This document shows, one piece after another, positions 57,284-64,000 of a stretch of DNA of 64,000 bases. The stretch comes from Mycobacterium sp. GA-0227b (lineage in GTDB: Bacteria; Actinomycetota; Actinomycetes; Mycobacteriales; Mycobacteriaceae). The notes below the pieces were generated by a model. It did no database searches. It saw only the letters and a program-made list of their open reading frames with translations, and was not told the DNA's origin. Each line of letters opens with the position of its first letter. Positions within the stretch are counted from its first letter, which is position 1. The stretch is taken from assembly GCF_001499855.1 (NCBI RefSeq), contig NZ_LQIK01000006.1:1-64000 (forward strand), written 5' to 3'. The position numbers and the translations under genes are program-made.

Positions 57284-58213
57284 GTGACCATCAAACTCGG
57301 ACTGCAGATCCCCAACTTCTCCTACGGCACCGGCGTCGACCAGATCTTCCCGACGGTCATCGCGCAGGCTCAGGAAGCCGAGGCCGCGGGCTTCGACTCC
57401 GTCTTCGTGATGGACCACTTCTACCAACTTCCCGGCCTCGGCACGCCCGATGCGCCCATGCTCGAGGCGTACACCGCCCTTGGGGGGTTGGCCACCGCGA
57501 CCGAACGCGTCCAACTCGGCACGCTGGTCACCGGCAACACCTACCGCAATCCCACGCTGCTGGCCAAGGCCATCACGACGCTGGACGTGATGAGCCAGGG
57601 CCGCGCGATCCTCGGCATCGGCACGGGCTGGTACGAACTGGAGCACGACTCCTTGGGGTATGAGTTCGGGACTTTCACCGACCGCTTCAACAAGCTCAAC
57701 GAGGCACTGCAGATCATCCTTCCGATGCTCGAGGGCGACCGTCCGACCGTCGATGGCAAGTACTACCGCACCAAGGAGGCCATGGCGGAGCCCCGCTTCC
57801 GCGATCACGTTCCGCTGATGATCGGCGGCAGCGGCGAGAAGAAGACCATTCCGCTGGCGGCCAAGCACTTCGACCACCTCAACCTCATCGCGGGCTTCGA
57901 CGAGCTGCCGCGCAAGGTGCAGGTCGTGAAGGAGCGCTGCGAGGAGATCGGCCGCGACCCCGCCACGCTCGAGACCAGCATGCTGGTCGTCGCGATCATC
58001 GACGAGAACGTCACGGGCGATGTGATTCCCGACGACTTCAAACAGCAGGCGGTCTACGGCAGTGCCGAGCAGGTCGTCGAGCAGGTGAAGGCCAAGGTTC
58101 TCGACGCCGGCGTCGATGGGGTGATCCTGAGCCCGGTGACGAGCCTGAACGGATATCAGCCGGGCGGCATCACCGCGGTCGGTGAGCTTCTCAAGCCACT
58201 TCTCGGCGGCTGA
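57284..58213 (+). CDS. LLM-class F420-dependent oxidoreductase (Rv1855c-like)
   Basis: A 309-residue luciferase-like TIM-barrel protein of the TIGR03560 type: LGLQIPNFSYGTGVDQIFPTVIAQAQEAEAAGFDSVFVMDHF, then TTLDVMSQGRAILGIGTGWYELEHDSLGYEFG and LMIGGSGEKKTIPLAAKHFDHLNL. It is expected to use F420H2 or FMN. It lies 51 bases after the SDR gene and upstream of ndh, the same order as Rv1856c-Rv1855c-Rv1854c, with which it may form an operon. Confidence 0.87.
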   Translation: MTIKLGLQIPNFSYGTGVDQIFPTVIAQAQEAEAAGFDSVFVMDHFYQLPGLGTPDAPMLEAYTALGGLATATERVQLGTLVTGNTYRNPTLLAKAITTLDVMSQGRAILGIGTGWYELEHDSLGYEFGTFTDRFNKLNEALQIILPMLEGDRPTVDGKYYRTKEAMAEPRFRDHVPLMIGGSGEKKTIPLAAKHFDHLNLIAGFDELPRKVQVVKERCEEIGRDPATLETSMLVVAIIDENVTGDVIPDDFKQQAVYGSAEQVVEQVKAKVLDAGVDGVILSPVTSLNGYQPGGITAVGELLKPLLGG

Positions 58214-58321
58214 TCGGGCCGACGGCGTGGGAAATGCCACAGCTAACGGAATCGTCGATCGCAGGTTCGGGCGGCTACCGTTGCGGGTAGAACTGCACGT
58301 GACACCGTCGAGGAGCCCAAC

Positions 58322-59695
58322 ATGAGCCATCCCGGAGCCACTGCATCTGATCGGCACAAAGTCGTCATCATCGGGTCAGGCTTCGGCGGATTGACCGCTG
58401 CCAAGAAGCTGAAACGGGCCGATGTCGACGTCAAGCTGATCGCGAAGACAACCCACCACCTGTTCCAGCCGCTGCTGTACCAGGTGGCGACCGGCATCAT
58501 CCCGTCCGGCGAGATCGCGCCGCCGACGCGGATGATCCTGCGCAAGCAGAAGAACTGTCAGGTGTTGCTCGGCGACGTCACCCACATCAACCTCGCCGAC
58601 CAGACGGTCAAGTCGGAGCTGCTGGGCCATACCTACGTCACCCCGTACGACACGCTGATCTTGGCCGCCGGAGCCGGCCAATCCTATTTCGGCAACGACC
58701 ATTTCGCCGAGTGGGCCCCCGGCATGAAGTCCATCGATGACGCGCTGGAGCTGCGCGCGCGCATCCTCAGCGCGTTCGAGCAGGCCGAACGCTCGAGCGA
58801 TCCGGCCCGGCGCGAGAAGCTGCTGACATTCACCGTGGTCGGTGCGGGCCCAACCGGCGTCGAAATGGCCGGGCAGATCGCCGAATTGGCCGACCACACG
58901 CTCAAAGGCGCGTTCCGCCATATCGATTCGACCACGGCACGGGTGATCCTGCTCGACGCGGCGCCCGCGGTGCTGCCCCCGATGGGCGAGAAGCTCGGCA
59001 AGAAGGCCCAAGCGCGGCTGGAGAAGATGGGCGTCGACATCCAACTCGGCGCCATGGTCACCGATGTGGACCGCAACGGCATCACGGTCAAGGACTCCGA
59101 CGGCACGATCCGGCGCATCGAATCGGCGACGAAGGTGTGGTCGGCCGGTGTGCAGGCCAGTCCGCTGGGCCGCGATCTCGCCGAGCAGTCCGACGTCGAG
59201 GTCGACCGGGCCGGTCGCGTCCTGGTAGAGCCCGACCTGACGATTCCCGGCCACCCCAACGTGTTCGTGGTCGGCGACCTGGCCCACGTCGAGGGCGTGC
59301 CCGGGCAGGCGCAAGGCGCGATCCAGGGCGGCAGGTACGCCGCCAACGCGATCAGGGCCGAGTTGAAGGGCGCCGACCCCGCTGCGCGCGAACCGTTCCA
59401 GTACTTCGACAAGGGCTCGATGGCCACGGTGTCGCGATTCTCCGCCGTCGCCAAGATCGGTCCGCTCGAGTTCGGCGGCTTCATCGCGTGGTTGGCCTGG
59501 CTGGTGCTGCACCTGGTGTACCTAGTCGGGTTCCGCCGCAAGATCACCACGCTGCTGTCGTGGACGGTGACCTTCCTGTCGACGCAGCGCGGCAACCTCA
59601 CGATCACCGAACAGCAGGCCTACGCCCGCACCCGGATTGAAGAGCTCGAGGAGATCGCCGCGGGGGTACGAGACACCGAGAGGGTCGCCGGCTAG
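58322..59695 (+). CDS. ndh: Type II NADH:menaquinone dehydrogenase Ndh
   Basis: A 457-residue single-subunit FAD enzyme that passes electrons from NADH to menaquinone without pumping protons, close to M. tuberculosis Ndh (Rv1854c). FAD-binding loop VIIGSGFGGLTAAKKL; second nucleotide loop VVGAGPTGVEMAGQIAEL; the quinone-site AQGAIQGG; FAD-binding VVGDLA. A C-terminal amphipathic/hydrophobic stretch (FIAWLAWLVLHLVYLVGF) attaches it to the membrane. Ndh is a target of phenothiazine-type inhibitors and is linked to isoniazid response. Confidence 0.96.
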   Translation: MSHPGATASDRHKVVIIGSGFGGLTAAKKLKRADVDVKLIAKTTHHLFQPLLYQVATGIIPSGEIAPPTRMILRKQKNCQVLLGDVTHINLADQTVKSELLGHTYVTPYDTLILAAGAGQSYFGNDHFAEWAPGMKSIDDALELRARILSAFEQAERSSDPARREKLLTFTVVGAGPTGVEMAGQIAELADHTLKGAFRHIDSTTARVILLDAAPAVLPPMGEKLGKKAQARLEKMGVDIQLGAMVTDVDRNGITVKDSDGTIRRIESATKVWSAGVQASPLGRDLAEQSDVEVDRAGRVLVEPDLTIPGHPNVFVVGDLAHVEGVPGQAQGAIQGGRYAANAIRAELKGADPAAREPFQYFDKGSMATVSRFSAVAKIGPLEFGGFIAWLAWLVLHLVYLVGFRRKITTLLSWTVTFLSTQRGNLTITEQQAYARTRIEELEEIAAGVRDTERVAG

Positions 59696-59972
59696 CGCCA
59701 TTGGCGTACTCAGGCGTTGCGAACGGCGCTGCGCCATAGCCCAACCCACGTGTTTGCGCCAGCACAGCGCCGAGGCCGCCAGAGCGTCGCACCTGGCAAA
59801 CGGCCGATCAACGCCTGGCGAGCCACAGGTTAATTTGTTCGTCACATACAGACATTTCGTAGAAACACAGCCGCTCTAACGTCCCAGTTCGACACCGCGT
59901 GGTGTCTCACGTGCCGCTTGACTATCGACGCTCGTCGGCGATGGGCGTTGCTGTTCTCGGGAAAGGCTGTCC
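59696..59972. promoter_or_regulatory. ndh-urtA intergenic region
   Basis: The 277 bases hold no gene I can support. An AT-rich patch at 59831-59866 contains GTCAC (59841-59845), and TTTCGTAGAAA (a short inverted repeat), followed by GAAAC. These recall half-sites of nitrogen regulators (GlnR, AmtR), but spacing does not fit a GlnR box. The urt promoter probably lies here. Confidence 0.4.
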
Positions 59973-61238
59973 ATGCGACTTGTCCGACGCTCCTCGTGGA
60001 AACGTTCGGCTTTCAGGGCGGGAGGCGTCGTCGCCGCGACCGCGTTGCTGCTGTCCGGCTGCGGAAGCAAGGCCACCGAATCGGATTCGGCAAGCGCCGC
60101 GTCGTGCGTGGACACTTCCGGTCCCACCGTCAAGGTAGGTGCACTGAACTCACTGTCGGGCACCATGGCCATCTCCGAAGTGACCGTGCGCCACGCGATC
60201 GACCTCGCTGTCGAGCAGATCAACGCCGCAGGCGGCGTGCTGGGCAAGCAACTCCAGCTCGTCGGTGAGGACGGGGCGTCCGAGCCGACCATCTTCGCCG
60301 AGAAGGCCGAAAAGCTGATCAGCAGCGACTGTGTCGCCGCGGTGTTCGGCGGTTGGACCTCCTCCTCGCGCAAGGCCATGCTGCCCGTTTTCGAAAGCGC
60401 CAACTCGCTGCTGTACTACCCGGTGCAGTACGAGGGCCTGGAGTCGTCGAAGAACATCTTCTACACCGGCGCCACCACCAACCAGCAGATCGTCCCGGCG
60501 TTGGACTACCTCAAGGAAAAGGGCGTCAAGTCGCTTTACCTCGTGGGCAGCGACTACGTGTTTCCCCAGACCGCCAACCGGATCATCAAGGCGTATGCGG
60601 ACGCCAACGGCATCGAGATCAAGGGTGAGGACTACACCCCGCTGGGTTCGACGGACTTCTCGACGATCGTCAACAAGGTCCGCACCGCCGACGCCGACGC
60701 GGTGTTCAACACCCTCAACGGCGATTCCAACGTCGCGTTCTTCCGGGAGTACCGCAACGTCGGCCTGACGCCGCAGGCGATGCCGGTGGTGTCGGTGTCG
60801 ATCGCCGAGGAAGAGGTCGGCGGCATCGGCGTGCAGAACATCACCGGCCAGCTGACCGCGTGGAATTACTACGAGACCGTGGACAATCCGGTCAACAAGG
60901 CATTCGTCAAGGCCTACCAGGACAAGTTCGGCGCCGACAAGCCGACGTCGGATCCGATGGAAGCCGCTTACGTCTCGGTGTACCTGTGGAAGAACACCGT
61001 CGAGAAGGCGAAGTCGTTCGATGTCAAGGCAATTCAGGACAACGCGGACGGGGTCACCTTCGACGCTCCCGAGGGCCTGGTCACCATTGACGGCGAGAAC
61101 CATCACATCACCAAGACGGCCCGCATCGGCGAGATCCGTCCCGACGGGCTCATCTACACGGTCTGGGAGTCACCTGGCCCGATCGAGCCGGACCCGTACC
61201 TGAAGTCCTATCCGTGGGCAGCAGGGCTCTCCAGCTGA
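59973..61238 (+). CDS. urtA: Urea ABC transporter substrate-binding protein UrtA
   Basis: A 421-residue lipoprotein that captures urea outside the cell. A signal peptide with lipobox (LLLSGCG) is followed by the periplasmic-binding-protein type I fold: VKVGALNSLSGTMAISEVTVRHAIDLAVEQINAAGGV, FGGWTSSSRKAMLPVFE, LLYYPVQYEGLESSKNIFYTGATTNQQI (urea-specific) and VYLWKNTVEKA. It leads the urt operon and is followed by urtB after one base. Urea would feed urease or urea amidolyase encoded nearby. Confidence 0.93.
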   Translation: MRLVRRSSWKRSAFRAGGVVAATALLLSGCGSKATESDSASAASCVDTSGPTVKVGALNSLSGTMAISEVTVRHAIDLAVEQINAAGGVLGKQLQLVGEDGASEPTIFAEKAEKLISSDCVAAVFGGWTSSSRKAMLPVFESANSLLYYPVQYEGLESSKNIFYTGATTNQQIVPALDYLKEKGVKSLYLVGSDYVFPQTANRIIKAYADANGIEIKGEDYTPLGSTDFSTIVNKVRTADADAVFNTLNGDSNVAFFREYRNVGLTPQAMPVVSVSIAEEEVGGIGVQNITGQLTAWNYYETVDNPVNKAFVKAYQDKFGADKPTSDPMEAAYVSVYLWKNTVEKAKSFDVKAIQDNADGVTFDAPEGLVTIDGENHHITKTARIGEIRPDGLIYTVWESPGPIEPDPYLKSYPWAAGLSS

Positions 61239-61239
61239 G

Positions 61240-62124
61240 ATGGATGTCCTGATCGGACAGCTGGCAACGGGGTTGAGCCTCGGCTCGATCCTGTTGCTGG
61301 CCGCGCTGGGGTTGTCCCTGACCTTCGGCCAGATGGGCGTCATCAACATGGCGCACGGCGAGTTCATCATGGCGGGCTGCTACACCGCCTATGTGGTGCA
61401 GCAGATTGTGTCGAGTGCCGGTGCGTCGCTCTTGATTTCGCTCGTGGTCGGTTTCGTCATCGGCGGCGCGATGGGCGCGCTGCTGGAAGTGACGCTCATT
61501 CAACGGATGTATCACCGCCCGCTCGACACGCTGCTGGTGACGTTCGGCGTCGGCTTGATCCTGCAGCAGGTGGCCCGCGACATCTTCGGCGCGCCTGCGG
61601 TGAACGTTGTCGCGCCGCCGTGGCTGTCCGGCGGTATGGAAATCTTCGGGGCGGTGGTGCCCAGGACGCGCATCTTCATCCTGGTGTTGGCGATCGCCTG
61701 CGTGGCGGCGCTGGCCACCGCGCTCAAAGTCAGTCCCATGGGACGGCGCATCCGCGCGGTCGTGCAGAACCGCGACCTGGCCGAAACCAGTGGCATCTCG
61801 TCGCGCAAGACCGACATCACAACGTTTTTCATCGGATCGGGACTGGCGGCGGTGGCCGGTGTGGCGTTGACGCTGATCGGTTCGACGAGTCCGACCATCG
61901 GGCAGAGCTATCTGATCGACGCGTTCCTGGTTGTCGTCGTCGGCGGCCTCGGCCAGATCAAGGGCGCCGTGATCGCGGCGTTCGCGCTGGGCTTCCTGAA
62001 TTCGTTCATCGAGTACAACACCACCGCATCGCTGGCGAAAGTGATCGTGTTCGTGGTCATCGTGATCTTCCTGCAGGTCCGCCCGCAGGGCCTGTTCACC
62101 GTTCGGACAAGGAGTCTCGCGTGA
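61240..62124 (+). CDS. urtB: Urea ABC transporter permease UrtB
   Basis: A 294-residue permease of the branched-chain/urea (LivH) type, with about eight helices. It has the GLSLGSILLLAALGLSLTFGQMGVINMAHGEF opening with the conserved NMAHG, and the ATPase-contacting GRRIRAVVQNRDLAETSGISSRKTD loop. It is encoded directly after urtA and its stop overlaps the urtC start (GTGA). Confidence 0.93.
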   Translation: MDVLIGQLATGLSLGSILLLAALGLSLTFGQMGVINMAHGEFIMAGCYTAYVVQQIVSSAGASLLISLVVGFVIGGAMGALLEVTLIQRMYHRPLDTLLVTFGVGLILQQVARDIFGAPAVNVVAPPWLSGGMEIFGAVVPRTRIFILVLAIACVAALATALKVSPMGRRIRAVVQNRDLAETSGISSRKTDITTFFIGSGLAAVAGVALTLIGSTSPTIGQSYLIDAFLVVVVGGLGQIKGAVIAAFALGFLNSFIEYNTTASLAKVIVFVVIVIFLQVRPQGLFTVRTRSLA

Positions 62125-63245
62125 GGGTCCTATTGGGCCGGTGGCAGACGTGGGCCGGTTTCGGCGTCGCGGCGGTGTTGCTGTTCGGGGTGGCGCCGGT
62201 CGTGTTGTCGGACTTTCGGCTGTCGCTGCTCGGCAAGTTCCTGTGCTTCGCGATCGTCGCCGTCGGTATCGGTTTGGCCTGGGGCCGCGGCGGCATGCTG
62301 GTGCTCGGCCAGGGCGTGTTCTTCGGCATGGGCGGCTACATGATGGGTATGCACCTGAAGGTCGCCGACGCGCAGATCCGCGGTAATGACGTCCCCGACT
62401 TCATGCAGATCGCCGGGGTGCGCGAATTACCGGCCTACTGGCAGCCGTTCGCCTCCCCCGCCTTTACGTTGCTGGCGATCGTGGTGCTGCCGACGGTCAT
62501 CGCCGCGGCGCTGGGCCTGGGCGTCTTCAAGCGCCGCGTCAAAGGCGCGTATTTCGCGATCCTGTCGCAGGCGCTCGCCGCGGCGCTGGCGATCCTGTTG
62601 GTTGGGCAGGCCAGCCTCGGGGGAAGCAACGGGCTCAACAGGTTTCGTACCTTCTTCGGGTTCACCCTGAACGATCCCGCGAACCAGCGGATGCTCTATT
62701 TCATCGCCGCCGGTGTGCTGCTCCTCGTCGTCGCCGTGGTCCGGCAGCTCATGCAGAGCCGTTACGGCGAGCTGCTGGTGGCCGTTCGCGACGGCGAGGA
62801 GCGGGTGCGTTTCCTGGGCTATGACCCGGCGAACATCAAGGTGGTCGCCTACGCCGTCGCCGCTCTCTTCGCCAGCATCGCCGGCGCGCTGTTCGCACCG
62901 ATTGTCGGGTTCATCGCACCATCACAGGTCGGCATCCTTCCGTCTATCGCGTTCTTGATCGGTGTGGCGATCGGCGGACGTACAACGTTGCTGGGACCGG
63001 TGCTGGGCGCGATCGGTGTTGCGTGGGCGCAAACCCTGTTCTCCGAACGCTTTCCCTCGGAATGGACCTACGCGCAGGGCCTGCTGTTCATCGTCGTCGT
63101 CGGCTTCTTTCCCGCCGGTTTCGCCGGGTTGGGGGCGCTGTACAGGCGGTGGCGCACACGCAGACCCAAACCGCTGCCGGAGGTGGAGCGGCCCGCCGCG
63201 GTCGACACCGATCCGGACGCGGAGAAAGTTGGGGCATCGACATGA
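62121..63245 (+). CDS. urtC: Urea ABC transporter permease UrtC
   Basis: A 374-residue LivM-type permease. The urea-specific stretch is GIGLAWGRGGMLVLGQGVFFGMGGYMMGMHLK; the C-terminal contact loop is [35 protein letters not shown]. Length is usual. GTG 62121 overlaps urtB, and the stop overlaps urtD (ATGA), so the genes are translationally coupled. Confidence 0.93.
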   Translation: MRVLLGRWQTWAGFGVAAVLLFGVAPVVLSDFRLSLLGKFLCFAIVAVGIGLAWGRGGMLVLGQGVFFGMGGYMMGMHLKVADAQIRGNDVPDFMQIAGVRELPAYWQPFASPAFTLLAIVVLPTVIAAALGLGVFKRRVKGAYFAILSQALAAALAILLVGQASLGGSNGLNRFRTFFGFTLNDPANQRMLYFIAAGVLLLVVAVVRQLMQSRYGELLVAVRDGEERVRFLGYDPANIKVVAYAVAALFASIAGALFAPIVGFIAPSQVGILPSIAFLIGVAIGGRTTLLGPVLGAIGVAWAQTLFSERFPSEWTYAQGLLFIVVVGFFPAGFAGLGALYRRWRTRRPKPLPEVERPAAVDTDPDAEKVGAST

Positions 63246-64000
63246 GCGGTGCGAAAGTGGAACCGGTGGCCGGTGGCAACGTCGGCATGGGCACCGAGTA
63301 CCTCGAAGTCCGCGGCCTGACGGTGGATTTCGACGGTTTCAAGGCGGTCAGCGACGTCGACCTGACACTGTTTCAAGGCGACCTGCGGTTCCTGATCGGT
63401 CCGAACGGCGCGGGCAAGACCACTGTCATCGACGCGATCACCGGGCTCGTGACCGCCACCGGCTCGGTCAACAAGTCGGGCGTGGAGCTACTCGGCAAGA
63501 AGGTGCATCAGATCGCGCGGCTGGGGGTGGGCCGGACCTTCCAGACAGCCAGTGTCTTCGAACAGCTGACCGTGCTGCAGAACCTGGATATCGCTGCGGG
63601 CGCAGGACGCTCGCCGTGGACGCTGTTGCGACGACGCCGCGGGATGCTGCCGTCCGTCGAGGCGGCCCTGGACACGATCGGGCTGACCGAGCTGGCCGAA
63701 GAACCCGCCGGTGTGCTCGCCCACGGCCAGAAGCAGTGGCTCGAGATCGGCATGCTCCTGGTGCAGAACGCAGACGTCCTTCTGCTCGACGAACCGGTCG
63801 CGGGGATGAGCCATGAGGAGCGCGAGGAGACCGGAAACCTGCTGCGCCGCATCGGCGGTGAGCGCACCGTCGTCGTCGTCGAGCACGATATGGATTTCAT
63901 GCGCGCGTTCGCCACTTCGGTGACCGTGCTGGCCCGCGGGCGGGTCGTCGCCGAGGGATCGGTCGCCGAGGTGCAGGCCAATCCGAAGGTGCAGGAGGTC
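63242..64000 (+). CDS. urtD: Urea ABC transporter ATPase UrtD, 3' end outside window
   Basis: The first 253 residues of an ABC ATPase. Walker A is GPNGAGKTT, then the Q-loop in GRTFQTASVF, the signature reads AHGQKQWLEIG (LivG/UrtD type, in place of LSGGQ), Walker B is VLLLDEPVAGM and the switch His is VVEHDM. The frame is open to the last base; a normal protein would end within about 20 more residues. urtE and ureolytic genes are expected beyond the edge. Confidence 0.93.
   Translation, partial: MSGAKVEPVAGGNVGMGTEYLEVRGLTVDFDGFKAVSDVDLTLFQGDLRFLIGPNGAGKTTVIDAITGLVTATGSVNKSGVELLGKKVHQIARLGVGRTFQTASVFEQLTVLQNLDIAAGAGRSPWTLLRRRRGMLPSVEAALDTIGLTELAEEPAGVLAHGQKQWLEIGMLLVQNADVLLLDEPVAGMSHEEREETGNLLRRIGGERTVVVVEHDMDFMRAFATSVTVLARGRVVAEGSVAEVQANPKVQEV

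Noticed and set aside
59841-59866. GlnR box upstream of urtA
   Set aside because: GTCAC and GAAAC are present, but the 21-base offset does not fit the 11-base repeat spacing of GlnR sites, so it is kept only as a weak note.

Overview
The window is high-GC, densely coded chromosomal DNA from a non-tuberculous, probably fast-growing Mycobacterium (Mycolicibacterium type). The evidence is a cyclopropane/mycolic acid methyltransferase, an antigen 85 mycolyltransferase, the Apa (FAP) secreted glycoprotein family, F420-dependent luciferase-like enzymes, BfrA with iron-box sequences, and a Lon protease. From memory, Lon is absent from M. tuberculosis but present in M. smegmatis. About 67 protein genes are described. 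I saw no tRNA, rRNA, CRISPR array, transposase or phage gene, and no gene-free stretch over 300 bases.

Region 1 (1-21.6 kb) is accessory metabolism in short transcription units: a truncated DUF7159-type protein ending in a large inverted repeat, a POT peptide transporter, a threonine dehydratase-like enzyme, a TetR regulator divergent from an alpha/beta hydrolase with a clear palindromic operator, a mycolic acid methyltransferase, a membrane glycosyltransferase with an apparent frameshift, a P450, an Rv2629-like protein, glycosyltransferase and hydrolase genes, and an N-acyl-amino-acid amidohydrolase coupled to a limonene-epoxide-hydrolase-like protein.

Region 2 (21.6-59.7 kb) follows, in inverted order and with insertions, the M. 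tuberculosis segment ndh (Rv1854c) to glnA3 (Rv1878), as I recall it. In window order it holds glnA3, an AhpD-like protein, the Rv1877-type MFS pump, bfrA, an unknown protein plus bfd, an enoyl-CoA hydratase, a nitrile hydratase/thiocyanate hydrolase-type operon, an FUSC exporter, an alpha-amylase family enzyme, DUF1810 (Rv1873), lldD2 (Rv1872c), antigen 85, lon, a thiolase plus fused CoA-transferase plus LLM enzyme operon (Rv1867/Rv1866-like), phosphoketolase, a CPBP protease, adhA (Rv1862), apa (Rv1860), modC and modB (Rv1859/1858), an SDR (Rv1856c), an LLM enzyme (Rv1855c) and ndh. modA (Rv1857) is missing from its expected place.

Region 3 (59.7-64 kb) is a urea ABC-transport operon, urtA-urtB-urtC-urtD, cut off by the window end.

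The main candidates for novelty are: (i) the 145-bp imperfect inverted repeat at the left edge, which behaves like a snap-back duplication or, less likely, an invertible C-terminal cassette; (ii) an uncharacterised two-domain protein sitting with bfd opposite bfrA, under overlapping IdeR-like boxes; (iii) a hydratase operon with a variant metal claw and a His-Asp leader; (iv) a HAIR-like heat-shock element in front of lon; and (v) a ModBC pair without its binding protein.
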